From contig NZ_LGIS01000014.1 in assembly GCF_001187905.1 (NCBI RefSeq), positions 1 through 64,000 of the forward strand: a stretch of DNA of 64,000 bases. The letters run 5' to 3'. Position numbers and translations under genes: made by a program. The DNA is from Pantoea sp. RIT-PI-b. GTDB lineage: Bacteria > Pseudomonadota > Gammaproteobacteria > Enterobacterales > Enterobacteriaceae. The notes beneath the pieces were generated by a model. It searched no databases and was not told the origin of the DNA. It saw nothing but the letters and a program-made list of their open reading frames with translations. This document shows positions 9,807-19,033 of the stretch, in pieces (the first letter of the stretch is position 1; the number at the start of each line of letters is the position of its first letter).

Positions 9807-10570
9807 GTCAGCCTTTGTTAGCCGTTGAAGGCCTGATGATGCGCTTCGGCGGCCTGTTAGCCGTCAACAACGTGGCGCTGGAGCTGCATCCACAGGAAAT
9901 CGTTTCGCTGATTGGCCCGAACGGCGCCGGTAAAACCACGGTGTTCAACTGCCTGACCGGTTTTTATAAACCGACTGGCGGCACCATCAAACTGCGCGAT
10001 CAGCAGCTGCAGGGTTTGCCGGGCCAGAAGATTGCGCGTATGGGCATTGTGCGCACCTTCCAGCACGTACGTCTGTTCCGCGAAATGACAGTGATTGAAA
10101 ACCTGCTGGTGGCACAGCATCAGCACCTGAAAAGCGGCGTGTTTTCCGGCTTGTTCAAAACCCCGGCTTTTCGTCGCGGCGAGAGCGAAGCGCTGGATCG
10201 CGCAGCGACCTGGCTGGATCGCATCGGCTTGCTGGATCTCGCCAATCGCCAGGCGGGCAACCTTGCTTATGGCCAGCAGCGTCGTCTGGAAATCGCGCGC
10301 TGCATGGTGACGCGTCCTGAGATTCTGATGCTGGATGAACCGGCTGCCGGCCTCAACCCGCGTGAAACCCACGAACTGGATGAGCTGATCGCCGAGCTGC
10401 GCGGTGAGCACAAGGTTTCCGTGCTGCTAATCGAACATGATATGAAGCTGGTGATGGGTATTTCTGACCGCATTTATGTGGTGAATCAGGGAACGCCGCT
10501 GGCCAACGGTACGCCGGAAGAGGTGCGTAACAATCCGGATGTAATCCGTGCATATTTAGGTGAGGCGTAA
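9803..10570 (+). CDS. livG: Branched-chain amino acid ABC ATPase LivG
   Basis: ATP-binding subunit of the Liv importer. The 255 residues contain Walker [10 protein letters not shown], the signature region [13 protein letters not shown] (the LivG-specific form of LSGGQ), Walker [14 protein letters not shown] and the switch histidine in IEHDM. The C-terminal [18 protein letters not shown] tail is characteristic of the LivG family. It pairs with LivF as a heterodimer under LivHM. Confidence 0.95.
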   Translation: MSQPLLAVEGLMMRFGGLLAVNNVALELHPQEIVSLIGPNGAGKTTVFNCLTGFYKPTGGTIKLRDQQLQGLPGQKIARMGIVRTFQHVRLFREMTVIENLLVAQHQHLKSGVFSGLFKTPAFRRGESEALDRAATWLDRIGLLDLANRQAGNLAYGQQRRLEIARCMVTRPEILMLDEPAAGLNPRETHELDELIAELRGEHKVSVLLIEHDMKLVMGISDRIYVVNQGTPLANGTPEEVRNNPDVIRAYLGEA

Positions 10571-10571
10571 C

Positions 10572-11285
10572 ATGGCAAACCCGATTTTAACCTTGCAGAG
10601 TGTCAGCGCCCATTACGGTCCGATCCAGGCGCTGCACAATATTAATCTGCACATCAATCAGGGTGAAATCGTTACCCTGATCGGTGCCAACGGCGCGGGT
10701 AAAACTACGCTGCTCGGCACCTTGTGCGGTGAACCGCGCGCCACCAGCGGCAACATTACCTTTGATGGCAAAGAGATTACCGACTGGCAAACGGCGAAAA
10801 TCATGCGTGAAGCAATTGCCATTGTGCCGGAAGGCCGTCGGGTATTTTCGCGTATGACGGTGGAAGAGAACCTGGCGATGGGCGGCTTCTTCGCTACGCG
10901 GCAGCAGTATCTGGAGCGTATCGATCGCGTCTATCAGCTGTTTTCACGTCTGGCAGAGCGTAAAGCACAGCGTGCGGGCACCATGTCCGGCGGTGAGCAG
11001 CAGATGCTGGCGATTGGCCGTGCGCTGATGAGCCAGCCGCGTCTGCTGCTGCTGGATGAGCCTTCGCTGGGGCTGGCGCCAATTATCATTCAGCAGATCT
11101 TCGACACCATTGAGCAGCTGCGTAAAGAGGGCATGACCATCTTCCTCGTCGAGCAGAACGCCAACCAGGCGCTGAAGCTGGCCGATCGTGGCTATGTGCT
11201 GGAGAATGGCCACGTGGTGCTGGAGGATAGCGGCGAAGCGTTGTTATCCAATGAAGCGGTACGCAGTGCTTATTTAGGCGCGTAG
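10572..11285 (+). CDS. livF: Branched-chain amino acid ABC ATPase LivF
   Basis: Second ATPase of the Liv importer, 237 residues: Walker A GANGAGKTT, signature MSGGEQQMLAIGRAL, Walker B LLLLDEPSLGLAP and VEQNANQAL at the switch region, all typical of LivF. A GTG start at 10560 is in frame, but the ATG at 10572 lies one base past the livG stop with GAGG upstream and fits the E. coli N-terminus, so it is preferred. It is the last gene of the livKHMGF operon. Confidence 0.94.
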   Translation: MANPILTLQSVSAHYGPIQALHNINLHINQGEIVTLIGANGAGKTTLLGTLCGEPRATSGNITFDGKEITDWQTAKIMREAIAIVPEGRRVFSRMTVEENLAMGGFFATRQQYLERIDRVYQLFSRLAERKAQRAGTMSGGEQQMLAIGRALMSQPRLLLLDEPSLGLAPIIIQQIFDTIEQLRKEGMTIFLVEQNANQALKLADRGYVLENGHVVLEDSGEALLSNEAVRSAYLGA

Positions 11286-11301
11286 TTGGTGCTCGCGGTC
11301 C

Positions 11302-11418
11302 CCCTCCTCGGTCCTCCCCCATAAATGGGGGAGGAAGATGCTGCCATATGTGAGTTCTGAAGCAGCATGTGGCAGCGTCTCCTTCCCCCGCTAGCGGGGG
11401 AAGGCCGGGATGGGGGAC
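11302..11418. repeat. Composite palindromic repeat (C/G-rich, BIME-like)
   Basis: Two hairpins face each other: TCCTCCCCCAT / ATGGGGGAGGA at 11312-11335, and a perfect 24-base palindrome at 11381-11404 centred on GCTAGC. The segment between starts CTGCCATATG and ends CATGTGGCAG, again complementary, and the outer flanks are also inverted, so the whole 117 bases could fold into one long structure. It separates the liv and ugp operons. The same sort of C-run/G-run arm is used in the hairpin at 7556-7583. Confidence 0.8.
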
Positions 11419-11461
11419 AGCCAGCACGGACGAATGTTTAAACCCGCATTATCCCATCCCT

Positions 11462-11516
11462 CTGTCACATCCCCGTCATAAACCTGTTATTAATCCGTCA
11501 TTTCCCCGTGTCATGT
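11462..11516 (+). promoter_or_regulatory. Tandem Pho boxes upstream of ugpB
   Basis: Five consecutive 11-base units start at 11462, 11473, 11484, 11495 and 11506 with CTGTCAC, CCGTCAT, CTGTTAT, CCGTCAT and CCGTGTC. The PhoB site is made of 11-bp repeats beginning CTGTCAT, so this is a double Pho box with an extra repeat, in the direction of ugpB, ending 60 bases before its ATG. Induction of ugp by phosphate starvation through PhoB is established in E. coli. Confidence 0.82.
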
Positions 11517-11576
11517 TACGTCGCGAACAAAAAAAATGCGCGAATTCGCGCGTAGCTAACAGCACAGGAAAACCTT

Positions 11577-12893
11577 ATGTCCGCTTTTACGCTTCGTCCC
11601 CGCCTGATGAGTGTCGTGCTCGGTCTGGCGCTCAGCGGTAATGCGCTGGCTGCAACTGAGATCCCTTTCTGGCACTCAATGGAAGGCGAGTTAGGCAAAG
11701 AAGTTGATTCTCTGGCACAACGTTTTAACCAGGCTCATCCCGATTACAAAATCGTCCCGACTTATAAAGGTAACTACGAGCAGAGCCTGGCGGCGGGTAT
11801 TGCCGCTGTGCGCTCTGGCAAAGCGCCCGCGCTGCTGCAGGTGTATGAAGTCGGTACCGCGACCATGATGGCGTCAAAAGCGATCGTGCCGGTCAATGAA
11901 GTGTTTAAAAACGCTGGCGTGCAGATGGATCCGCAGCAGTTCGTGCCAGCCGTTGCCGGTTACTACAGTGATAGCAAAGGCCAGCTGATTTCTCAGCCGT
12001 TCAACAGCTCAACGCCGGTGCTGTACTACAACAAAGATGCCTTCAAAAAAGCCGGTCTGAACCCGGATCAGCCACCGAAAACCTGGCAGGAGCTGGCAAA
12101 AGACGCCGAAGCGCTGCGCAAAGCCGGCCTGACCTGTGGTTACGCCAGTGGCTGGCAGGGCTGGATTCAGATTGAAAACTTCAGCGCCTGGCATGCGCTG
12201 CCGGTGGCCACCAAAAACAACGGCTTTGACGGCACCGATGCAGTGCTGGAATTCAACCAGCCGGTGCAGGTGCGCCACATCGAAATGTTGGAAGCGATGA
12301 ACAAGAAAGGGGATTTCACCTACTTCGGTCGCAAGGATGAATCCACCGCCAAGTTCTACAACGGCGATTGCGGCATCACCACCGCCTCTTCCGGTTCGCT
12401 GGCCGACATCAAACACTACGCCAAATTTAACTTCGGCGTCGGCATGATGCCGTACGATGAAACCGTACCGAACGCACCGCAGAACGCCATTATTGGCGGC
12501 GCGAGCCTGTGGGTGATGAAAGGCAAAGATGCCAACACCTACAAAGGCGCGGCGGAGTTTATGAAGTTCCTCGCACAGCCGGAAATCGCCGCTGAATGGC
12601 ACCAGAAAACCGGTTATCTGCCGATCACCACCGCAGCCTATGAGCTGACTAAACAGCAGGGCTTCTACGACAAGAACCCAGGCGCAGACATCGCCACGCG
12701 TCAGATGCTGAACAAAGATCCGCTGCCGTTCACCAAAGGTATGCGTCTTGGCAACATGCCGCAGATTCGCACCATCGTGGACGAAGAGCTGGAGGGCGTG
12801 TGGACCGGCAAACAGGCACCACAAGCCGCGCTGGATAACGCGGTGAAACGCGGTAATGAACTGCTGCGCCGTTTTGAGCAGCAAGTGAAGTAA
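11577..12893 (+). CDS. ugpB: sn-Glycerol-3-phosphate-binding periplasmic protein UgpB
   Basis: UgpB captures glycerol-3-phosphate and glycerophosphodiesters in the periplasm for UgpAEC. The 438-residue protein has a signal peptide ending NALA at residue 25, then a MalE-like family 1 solute-binding fold beginning [15 protein letters not shown], where the Trp, His and Glu residues match the ligand site of the E. coli protein. It also has [10 protein letters not shown] near 280. Length equals E. coli UgpB. It leads the ugp operon behind the Pho boxes. Confidence 0.96.
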   Translation: MSAFTLRPRLMSVVLGLALSGNALAATEIPFWHSMEGELGKEVDSLAQRFNQAHPDYKIVPTYKGNYEQSLAAGIAAVRSGKAPALLQVYEVGTATMMASKAIVPVNEVFKNAGVQMDPQQFVPAVAGYYSDSKGQLISQPFNSSTPVLYYNKDAFKKAGLNPDQPPKTWQELAKDAEALRKAGLTCGYASGWQGWIQIENFSAWHALPVATKNNGFDGTDAVLEFNQPVQVRHIEMLEAMNKKGDFTYFGRKDESTAKFYNGDCGITTASSGSLADIKHYAKFNFGVGMMPYDETVPNAPQNAIIGGASLWVMKGKDANTYKGAAEFMKFLAQPEIAAEWHQKTGYLPITTAAYELTKQQGFYDKNPGADIATRQMLNKDPLPFTKGMRLGNMPQIRTIVDEELEGVWTGKQAPQAALDNAVKRGNELLRRFEQQVK

Positions 12894-12905
12894 ACGCTGT
12901 TATCT

Positions 12906-12932
12906 CGGGGCCGACGCCTGGCGTTCGCCCCG
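12906..12932. repeat. REP-like hairpin between ugpB and ugpA
   Basis: CGGGG at 12906-12910 pairs with CCCCG at 12928-12932, and the interior CGACGCC / GGCGTTCG continues the pairing imperfectly around a short apex. It resembles an ordinary REP palindrome, just after the binding-protein gene and before the permease genes, as in the liv operon. Confidence 0.6.
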
Positions 12933-12957
12933 ATTTCTCTCTTTGATTGAGCCTGCT

Positions 12958-13845
12958 ATGTCCTCATCGCGCCCCGTATTTCGCTCCCGTTTTCTGCCCT
13001 ATTTGCTGGTGCTACCGCAACTGGTGATTACCGCCATTTTCTTCCTGTGGCCCGCCGGTGAAGCTCTGTGGTACTCGCTGCAAAGTATTGATCCTTTTGG
13101 CATCTCCAGCACCTTCGTGGGTTTGGCAAACTTTAAGCGTCTGTTCAATGACGAATACTATCTGGCGTCCTTCTGGACCACGATTGAGTTCAGTGCGCTG
13201 GTGACGATTTGCGGCATGACTTTTTCCCTGCTGCTGGCGGCGCTGGTGGATTACGTCATTCGCCTGCGCAAGCTATATCAAACGCTGCTGCTGCTGCCGT
13301 ACGCGGTCGCGCCGGTGGTAGCGGCGGTGCTGTGGATGTTCTTGTTCAATCCGGGCCTCGGTTTATTCAGCCACCTGCTGAACCAAATGGGCTACAACTG
13401 GAACTATGCGCAAAACAGCGGTCAGGCGATGTTCCTGATTGTATTGGCGTCGATCTGGCAGCAAATGAGCTACAACTTCCTGTTTTTCTTCGCGGCGTTA
13501 CAGTCGATTCCCAAATCGCTGGTGGAAGCCGCTGCGATTGACGGCGCGGGTCCGGTGCGCCGCTTCTTCAATTTGTCGCTGCCGCTGATTACGCCGGTGA
13601 GCTTTTTCCTGCTGGTGGTCAATCTGGTTTACGCCTTCTTCGATACCTTCCCGGTGATCGATGCCGCCACCGGCGGTGGTCCGGTACAGGCCACCACTAC
13701 GCTTATCTACAAAATCTATCGTGAAGGCTTCACCGGGCTGGATCTCTCCTCCTCCGCCGCGCAGTCGGTGGTGCTGATGCTGCTGGTGATTGGCCTGACC
13801 ATCCTGCAATTCCGCTTTGTCGAGCGTAAGGTGCAATACCAATGA
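12958..13845 (+). CDS. ugpA: Glycerol-3-phosphate ABC permease UgpA
   Basis: Membrane subunit of the glycerol-3-phosphate importer. The 295 residues have six membrane segments and the EAA loop [22 protein letters not shown] near residues 192-213 that docks on UgpC. The start at ATG 12958 gives the N-terminus [11 protein letters not shown] seen in E. coli; an in-frame start 15 bases upstream (MIEPA) is less likely. It overlaps ugpE by 4 bases. Confidence 0.95.
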   Translation: MSSSRPVFRSRFLPYLLVLPQLVITAIFFLWPAGEALWYSLQSIDPFGISSTFVGLANFKRLFNDEYYLASFWTTIEFSALVTICGMTFSLLLAALVDYVIRLRKLYQTLLLLPYAVAPVVAAVLWMFLFNPGLGLFSHLLNQMGYNWNYAQNSGQAMFLIVLASIWQQMSYNFLFFFAALQSIPKSLVEAAAIDGAGPVRRFFNLSLPLITPVSFFLLVVNLVYAFFDTFPVIDAATGGGPVQATTTLIYKIYREGFTGLDLSSSAAQSVVLMLLVIGLTILQFRFVERKVQYQ

Positions 13846-14687
13846 TTGAGAATCGACGCGGGCTGGATATCTTCAGCCATACCTTGCTGGTGCTGGGCGT
13901 GCTGACCATTCTGTTCCCGCTTTATATCGCCTTTGTGGCGGCGACGCTGGATAACGAGGCGGTGTATCAGGTGCCGATGACCTTAGTCCCTGGCTCGCAT
14001 CTGTGGGAGAACATCTCGCGCATCTGGACGCACGGCGTCAACGGCAACGGCCCGGCATTTGGCATGATGATGTTTAATAGCCTGCTGATGGCGCTCGGCA
14101 TTACCGTCGGCAAAATCACCGTCTCGATGCTCTCCGCTTTCGCGCTGGTGTGGTTCCGTTTCCCGCTGCGCTCGCTGTTCTTCTGGCTGATTTTCATCAC
14201 CCTGATGCTGCCGGTCGAAGTGCGTATTTTCCCGACGGTGGAGGTGATTTCGACGCTGAACATGCTCGACAGCTACAGCGGCTTAACGCTGCCGCTGATG
14301 GCGTCCGCTACCGCCACGTTCCTGTTCCGCCAGTTCTTTATGTCTTTGCCGGACGAGCTGATAGAGGCGGCGCGTATCGACGGCGCCAGCCCGATGCGTT
14401 TCTTCTGGGACATCGTACTGCCGCTATCAAAAACTAATCTCGCCGCGCTGTTCGTGATCACCTTCATCTATGGCTGGAACCAGTATCTGTGGCCGCTGCT
14501 GATCATCAACGATGCCAGCCTCAGCACCGCTGTGGCGGGGGTGAAAAGTATGATCAACACCAGCGGCGGCCCAACGCAGTGGAATGAAGTGATGGCGGCA
14601 ATGTTATTAACCCTGATTCCACCGGTGGTGGTGGTACTTGTGATGCAACGTGCGTTTGTGCGTGGCCTGGTGGAGAGTGATAAATAA
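13842..14687 (+). CDS. ugpE: Glycerol-3-phosphate ABC permease UgpE
   Basis: Second membrane subunit, 281 residues, six predicted membrane segments, with [21 protein letters not shown] near residues 178-198 as the EAA coupling loop of MalG-type permeases. It overlaps ugpA by 4 bases and ends immediately before ugpC (stop at 14685-14687, next ATG at 14688). Length equals E. coli UgpE. Confidence 0.95.
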   Translation: MIENRRGLDIFSHTLLVLGVLTILFPLYIAFVAATLDNEAVYQVPMTLVPGSHLWENISRIWTHGVNGNGPAFGMMMFNSLLMALGITVGKITVSMLSAFALVWFRFPLRSLFFWLIFITLMLPVEVRIFPTVEVISTLNMLDSYSGLTLPLMASATATFLFRQFFMSLPDELIEAARIDGASPMRFFWDIVLPLSKTNLAALFVITFIYGWNQYLWPLLIINDASLSTAVAGVKSMINTSGGPTQWNEVMAAMLLTLIPPVVVVLVMQRAFVRGLVESDK

Positions 14688-15761
14688 ATGGCAGGCGTAA
14701 CCCTTCAGACCGTTACCAAGTCGTATGACGGCAAAAATCAGATCATTCAGCCACTGAATATCACCATTAACGATGGCGAATTTATGGTGATGGTCGGCCC
14801 TTCCGGCTGCGGCAAATCAACACTGCTGCGCATGGTGGCAGGCCTCGAGCGCGTATCGTCTGGCGATATCTATATCGACGACAAACGCGTCACCAATATG
14901 GAGCCGAAAGATCGCGGTATCGCCATGGTGTTTCAGAACTACGCGCTCTATCCGCACATGACGGTGGGCGAAAACATGGCGTATGGCCTGAAAATTCGCG
15001 GCATGGGTAAAGTGCAGATCGAGCAGCGCGTGATGGAAGCGGCGCGCAGCCTGGAGCTGGATCATCTGCTGCATCGCCGTCCGCGCGAATTGTCTGGCGG
15101 ACAACGTCAGCGTGTGGCGATGGGCCGCGCCATCGTGCGTGAACCGGCTGTGTTCCTGTTTGATGAGCCGCTCTCCAACCTCGACGCGCGTCTGCGCGTG
15201 CAGATGCGTCTTGAGCTGCAACAGCTGCATCGCCGCCTAAAAACCACCAGCCTCTACGTCACGCACGATCAGGTAGAAGCCATGACGCTGGCGCAGCGCG
15301 TGATGGTGATGAACAAAGGCGTAGTGGAGCAGGTGGGTACGCCGGTGGAAGTGTATGAACGTCCGGCCAGCCAGTTCGTTGCCTCCTTTATCGGCGCGCC
15401 GGCCATGAACCTGCTGCCGGGACAAATCAGTAGCGACGGCACGCGTTTTACCCTGGATGCACTTAACAGCTTGCTGCTGGGTGAAAGTAAAGCCAAATGG
15501 GCCAACCGTCCGCTGACGCTGGGCATTCGTCCCGAGCATATTCAGCTCAGCAGCCGCGAGGCCGGCGGCATTCCGCTGGTGGTGGAGACGCTGGAGATGC
15601 TCGGCGCCGATAATCTGGCGCATGGCCGCATCGGCAACGCGCGCATGGTGGTGCGTTTGCCGCACAGTGAGCGCCCGCAGGCGGGCAGTACCTTGTGGCT
15701 GCATCTGCCGTCAGATGCGTTACACTTCTTCGATTCAACCTATGGAAAGCGTCTGGAATGA
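14688..15761 (+). CDS. ugpC: Glycerol-3-phosphate ABC ATPase UgpC
   Basis: ATPase of the Ugp importer, 357 residues: Walker [10 protein letters not shown], signature [14 protein letters not shown], Walker [14 protein letters not shown], switch VTHDQ, and a C-terminal MalK-like regulatory TOBE/OB region (about 240-355, with GIRPEHIQL). In E. coli, inhibition by internal phosphate acts on the transporter through UgpC. The stop TGA overlaps the ugpQ ATG. Confidence 0.95.
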   Translation: MAGVTLQTVTKSYDGKNQIIQPLNITINDGEFMVMVGPSGCGKSTLLRMVAGLERVSSGDIYIDDKRVTNMEPKDRGIAMVFQNYALYPHMTVGENMAYGLKIRGMGKVQIEQRVMEAARSLELDHLLHRRPRELSGGQRQRVAMGRAIVREPAVFLFDEPLSNLDARLRVQMRLELQQLHRRLKTTSLYVTHDQVEAMTLAQRVMVMNKGVVEQVGTPVEVYERPASQFVASFIGAPAMNLLPGQISSDGTRFTLDALNSLLLGESKAKWANRPLTLGIRPEHIQLSSREAGGIPLVVETLEMLGADNLAHGRIGNARMVVRLPHSERPQAGSTLWLHLPSDALHFFDSTYGKRLE

Positions 15762-16501
15762 GTCAACACAACTGGCCTTATCCGCACATTGTCGCGCATC
15801 GCGGCGGCGGCAAACTGGCCCCGGAAAATACCCTCGCGGCGATTGATGTCGGCGCGCAGCACGGCCACACCATGATTGAGTTTGATGCCAAGCTCTCGGA
15901 AGATAAGCAGATTTTCCTGCTGCACGATGACACGCTCGATCGCACCAGCAACGGCTGGGGCGTGGCGGGTGCGCTGTCGTGGCATAAGCTGTCTCAGCTG
16001 GATGCGGGCGGTTGGTTTAGCCGCGATTACGAAGGCGAACCGCTGGCGCTGCTGAGCGAAGTGGCAGAACGTTGCCGCCAGCATCAGATGATGGCCAATA
16101 TCGAGATCAAACCGACGACCGGTCAGGATGCGGAAACCGGACGCAATGTGGCTCTCGCGGCACGCGAACTGTGGCAAGGACAAACCGCGCCGTTGCTCTC
16201 ATCCTTCTCTTATGCCGCGCTAGAAGCGGCGATGCAGGCGGCACCCGAGCTGCCGCGCGGCTTACTGCTGGATGAGTGGCACGACGACTGGCAGGCGCTA
16301 ACGGCGCGCCTGAATTGCGTATCGATTCATCTGAATCACAGATTACTCGATGCTGAACGTACCGCGCTGCTGAAAGCGGCCGGTTTGCGGATTATGGTGT
16401 ATACCGTGAATCAGCCCGCGCGCGCGCGCGAGCTGCTAAGTTGGGGCGTCGACGCCATCTGCACCGATCGTATCGACACTATCGGTGCGGACTTCCGCTA
16501 G
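15758..16501 (+). CDS. ugpQ: Cytoplasmic glycerophosphodiester phosphodiesterase UgpQ
   Basis: UgpQ hydrolyses glycerophosphodiesters brought in by Ugp to glycerol-3-phosphate and an alcohol. The 247-residue protein has no signal peptide and shows the GDPD motifs: [14 protein letters not shown] near residues 12-25 with the catalytic His and Arg, FDAKLSED near 43-50, [13 protein letters not shown] with the second His near 56-68, and NIEIKP near 115. The ATG overlaps the ugpC stop (ATGA). Longer in-frame starts lie inside ugpC and are not favoured. Confidence 0.95.
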   Translation: MSQHNWPYPHIVAHRGGGKLAPENTLAAIDVGAQHGHTMIEFDAKLSEDKQIFLLHDDTLDRTSNGWGVAGALSWHKLSQLDAGGWFSRDYEGEPLALLSEVAERCRQHQMMANIEIKPTTGQDAETGRNVALAARELWQGQTAPLLSSFSYAALEAAMQAAPELPRGLLLDEWHDDWQALTARLNCVSIHLNHRLLDAERTALLKAAGLRIMVYTVNQPARARELLSWGVDAICTDRIDTIGADFR

Positions 16502-16782
16502 TTCTGCTGCTTAAGCTGGCCCGGCTGCGATTGAATCACCTGCTGCTGGGCACTGTTACGCTGTTCCTGCACCTTGCGCTGTACATCCTGGCTTTGCTGC
16601 TGCTGATCCTGCTGCAGTTTACGCTTTTGCTGTTGCTGCTGATTCTGCATTTGCGACTGCATCCGCTGCTGGCTCGGGTTATAGCCGGGTTGGTTCGGAT
16701 CGTTGGTGCTATTCAACATATTCGCCATGCTGCTTAACGGCAGCAAAGCGGCGATCACAATTAGCCATTTGTTTTTGTTCAT
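16498..16782 (-). CDS. yhhA: YhhA, DUF2756 family glutamine-rich exported protein
   Basis: The 94-residue protein starts with a signal peptide ([20 protein letters not shown], cleavage near residue 20), followed by a strongly Gln-rich, charged segment (about 35-85) likely to be helical or disordered. It matches the small YhhA protein that lies between ugpQ and ggt in E. coli; no function is known. Its stop codon shares the sequence CTAG with the ugpQ stop on the other strand, so the genes overlap tail to tail by 4 bases. GGAGGAAAC lies upstream of the chosen ATG. Confidence 0.85.
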   Translation of the reverse strand: MNKNKWLIVIAALLPLSSMANMLNSTNDPNQPGYNPSQQRMQSQMQNQQQQQKRKLQQDQQQQSQDVQRKVQEQRNSAQQQVIQSQPGQLKQQN

Positions 16783-16817
16783 GGTGTTTCCTCCATCAAT
16801 GCAGCCTGCTGTGTGGT

Positions 16818-16840
16818 GTTGTTGCGCAACAGGCAACAAC
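16818..16840. other. Small perfect hairpin between yhhA and ggt
   Basis: GTTGTTGC at 16818-16825 pairs with GCAACAAC at 16833-16840 across a 7-base loop, in the divergent gap between yhhA and ggt. It has no T-run. It could be part of the yhhA leader or an operator; no more can be said. Confidence 0.4.
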
Positions 16841-16988
16841 GGCTACTGACATAAGTTTATGCTATATCTCAAACCCCTCATCCAGGAGTGCACCTAATTT
16901 AACTTTACTGCTACGCTTTTTACTGTATTTGCAAACACTTGCATCAATTAATAACAAATGTAAATAACGTCAAAAGGGTGGTGACAGG

Positions 16989-18740
16989 ATGAGGATACAA
17001 GGCAACGTGCGTCAGTTCGGCTGGGCATTGCTGATGAGTTTTACCGTGGTGCAGGGCGCGAACGCCGCGCCGGCCAGTGCACCGCCGGTTTCCTATGGCG
17101 TCGATAGCGACACTTTTCACCCGGTTAAGGCCAGACATGGCATGGTGGCATCGGTTGATGCGCTGGCCACTGAAGTGGGTGTCGATATCCTTAAGCAGGG
17201 CGGTAACGCCGTCGATGCAGCAGTGGCGGTTGGCTTCGCGCTGGCGGTGACGCATCCGCAGGCCGGTAATCTCGGCGGCGGTGGCTTTATGCTGCTGCGC
17301 ACCGCATCCGGCCGCACTACCGCCATCGACTTCCGCGAAATGGCGCCGGCGCGCGCATCACGCGATATGTTCCTCGACAAGCAGGGCAACGCTGATAGTA
17401 AGTTGTCACTCACTTCTCACTTAGCCTCCGGCACGCCGGGAACCGTGGCCGGTTTTGCGCTGGCCGCAAAGAAATATGGCACCTTGCCGCTCAGCACCTT
17501 GCTGGCGCCGGCTATCAAACTGGCGCGTAACGGCATCGTAGTGAACGATGCGCTGGCCGACGATCTCGCCACCTACGGCAAAGAGACGCTAATCAATCAC
17601 GACAATAGCCGCGCGATTTTCTACAAGGCCGACGGCAAGCCATATCAGAAGGGCGAACGTCTGGTGCAAAAGAATCTCGCACATAGCCTGCAGCTGATTG
17701 CCCAGCAAGGTCCGGATGCGTTCTATAAAGGCAAAATCGCCGATGAGATTGCCGGTGAAATGGCACAGCATGGTGGGTTGATCGGCAAGCCGGATCTGGC
17801 GGCCTACCGCGCCATGGAGCGTAAACCGGTGAGCGGCACCTATCGCGGCTATGAAGTCTTCTCCATGCCGCCGCCGTCGTCCGGCGGGATTCACATCGTG
17901 CAGATCCTCAATATCCTGGAAAACTTCGATCTGGCGAAATGGGGCTTTGGCAGCGCCGATGCGATGCAGGTCATGGCAGAGGCGGAAAAGTACGCCTATG
18001 CCGACCGTTCGGAGTACCTGGGCGATCCTGACTTCGTCAACGTGCCGCAGCAGGCGCTTACCAGCAAAGCCTACGCCAAAACGCTGGCGCAGCAGATTGA
18101 CGTCAACAAAGCGCGTCCATCCAGCGAGATCAAACCGGGCAAACTGGCACCGTACGAAAGTAATCAAACCACGCACTTCTCGGTAGTCGATAAAGAGGGC
18201 AACGCGGTAGCGGTGACTTACACGCTGAATACCTACTTTGGCAGCGGCATCGTGGCCGGCCAAAGCGGCATCCTGATGAACAATGAAATGGATGACTTCT
18301 CAGCTAAACCGGGCACGCCAAACGTCTATGGCTTAGTCGGCGGGGAGGCGAATGCGGTACAAGCGGCCAAACGTCCGCTGTCATCGATGTCGCCCACCAT
18401 CGTGGCGAAAGACGGGAAAACCTGGCTGGTTACCGGCAGCCCGGGCGGCAGCCGCATTATCACCACTGTGCTGCAAATGGTGGTCAACAGCATCGATTTT
18501 GGGATGAACGTGGCTGAAGCAACCAACGCACCACGCTTCCATCATCAATGGTTGCCGGATCAGCTGCGGGTCGAGAAAGGCTTTAGCCCGGATACGCTGC
18601 ACCTGCTGGAAACCAAAGGCCAGCATGTGAAAGTGATGCCTGCGATGGGCAGTACGCAGAGCATCATGATTGGGCCGGACGGCACGCGCTATGGCGCATC
18701 CGATCCGCGTTCGGTGGATGATTTAAGCGCGGGATACTAA
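16989..18740 (+). CDS. ggt: Gamma-glutamyltranspeptidase Ggt
   Basis: Ggt cleaves the gamma-glutamyl bond of glutathione and related compounds in the periplasm. The 583-residue precursor has a signal peptide (cleavage near residue 27) and the self-cleavage site Q-T-T-H, with the nucleophile Thr395, dividing it into a large (about 28-394) and a small subunit (395-583). PLSSMSPT and GSPGGSRIITT form the gamma-glutamyl binding pocket. It is 3 residues longer than the E. coli enzyme. The ATG at 16989 has GTGACAGG upstream. Confidence 0.96.
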   Translation: MRIQGNVRQFGWALLMSFTVVQGANAAPASAPPVSYGVDSDTFHPVKARHGMVASVDALATEVGVDILKQGGNAVDAAVAVGFALAVTHPQAGNLGGGGFMLLRTASGRTTAIDFREMAPARASRDMFLDKQGNADSKLSLTSHLASGTPGTVAGFALAAKKYGTLPLSTLLAPAIKLARNGIVVNDALADDLATYGKETLINHDNSRAIFYKADGKPYQKGERLVQKNLAHSLQLIAQQGPDAFYKGKIADEIAGEMAQHGGLIGKPDLAAYRAMERKPVSGTYRGYEVFSMPPPSSGGIHIVQILNILENFDLAKWGFGSADAMQVMAEAEKYAYADRSEYLGDPDFVNVPQQALTSKAYAKTLAQQIDVNKARPSSEIKPGKLAPYESNQTTHFSVVDKEGNAVAVTYTLNTYFGSGIVAGQSGILMNNEMDDFSAKPGTPNVYGLVGGEANAVQAAKRPLSSMSPTIVAKDGKTWLVTGSPGGSRIITTVLQMVVNSIDFGMNVAEATNAPRFHHQWLPDQLRVEKGFSPDTLHLLETKGQHVKVMPAMGSTQSIMIGPDGTRYGASDPRSVDDLSAGY

Positions 18741-18752
18741 TCACCCTGCTTT

Positions 18753-18805
18753 GTAGGGTCGCCACTCATGGCGACCGGGTTTGCAGGTGCGCATCAATGC
18801 GCACC
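18753..18805. repeat. GTAG-type palindromic repeats, kind A plus kind B
   Basis: Two units lie in tandem: kind A at 18753-18776 (GTAGGGTCGCCAC..CATGGCGACC) and kind B at 18786-18805 (GGTGCGCAT..ATGCGCACC). The same A+B order with a short linker recurs at 42031-42090, which suggests that the pair moves or duplicates as one element. Confidence 0.8.
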
Positions 18806-18895
18806 CGACATTGATAATCAGCAAAATGGTGAAAATCCCCTTTAACATCAAGGGATTCTATCTTGCCATCAATGCAAAAAAATTCGCTAAAAGGG

Positions 18896-18930
18896 TTTAC
18901 AGACGCGAATGATAATGATTATTATTGTCA
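18896..18930 (+). promoter_or_regulatory. ryhB promoter with overlapping Fur box
   Basis: TTTACA (18896-18901) and TATTAT (18920-18925), 18 bases apart, form a sigma-70 promoter ending 7 bases before the deduced RyhB start. GATAATGATTATTATTGTC at 18911-18929 matches the 19-bp Fur consensus at 16 of 19 positions and covers the -10 region, so Fur-Fe(II) would block transcription when iron is plentiful, as established in E. coli. Confidence 0.88.
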
Positions 18931-18931
18931 T

Positions 18932-19029
18932 GCGAGCTCGGAAACGTCTCCTGACATCTGGGTAAGCACGACATTGCTCACATTGCTTCCAAGTATTATT
19001 TAGCCAGCTCGGGTGCTGGCTTTTTTTTT
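18932..19029 (+). ncRNA. ryhB: Small regulatory RNA RyhB
   Basis: The block 18965-18990 (AGCACGACATTGCTCAC then ATTGCTTCC) and the terminator hairpin AGCCAGC / GCTGGCT at 19002-19021 followed by nine T are the core and 3' end of enterobacterial RyhB, the Hfq-dependent RNA that represses iron-using proteins during iron shortage. The 5' 30 bases differ from E. coli apart from the initial GCGA. The place is also right: ryhB is a near neighbour of ggt in E. coli. The start is placed at G18932 from the promoter spacing; the RNA would be about 96 nt. Confidence 0.93.
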
Positions 19030-19033
19030 GCTT

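Noticed and set aside
12009-12884. Long antisense open frame (about 290 codons) across ugpB
   Set aside because: It mirrors a well-supported gene in another frame, has no family features, and its codon pattern follows from the ugpB codon bias.
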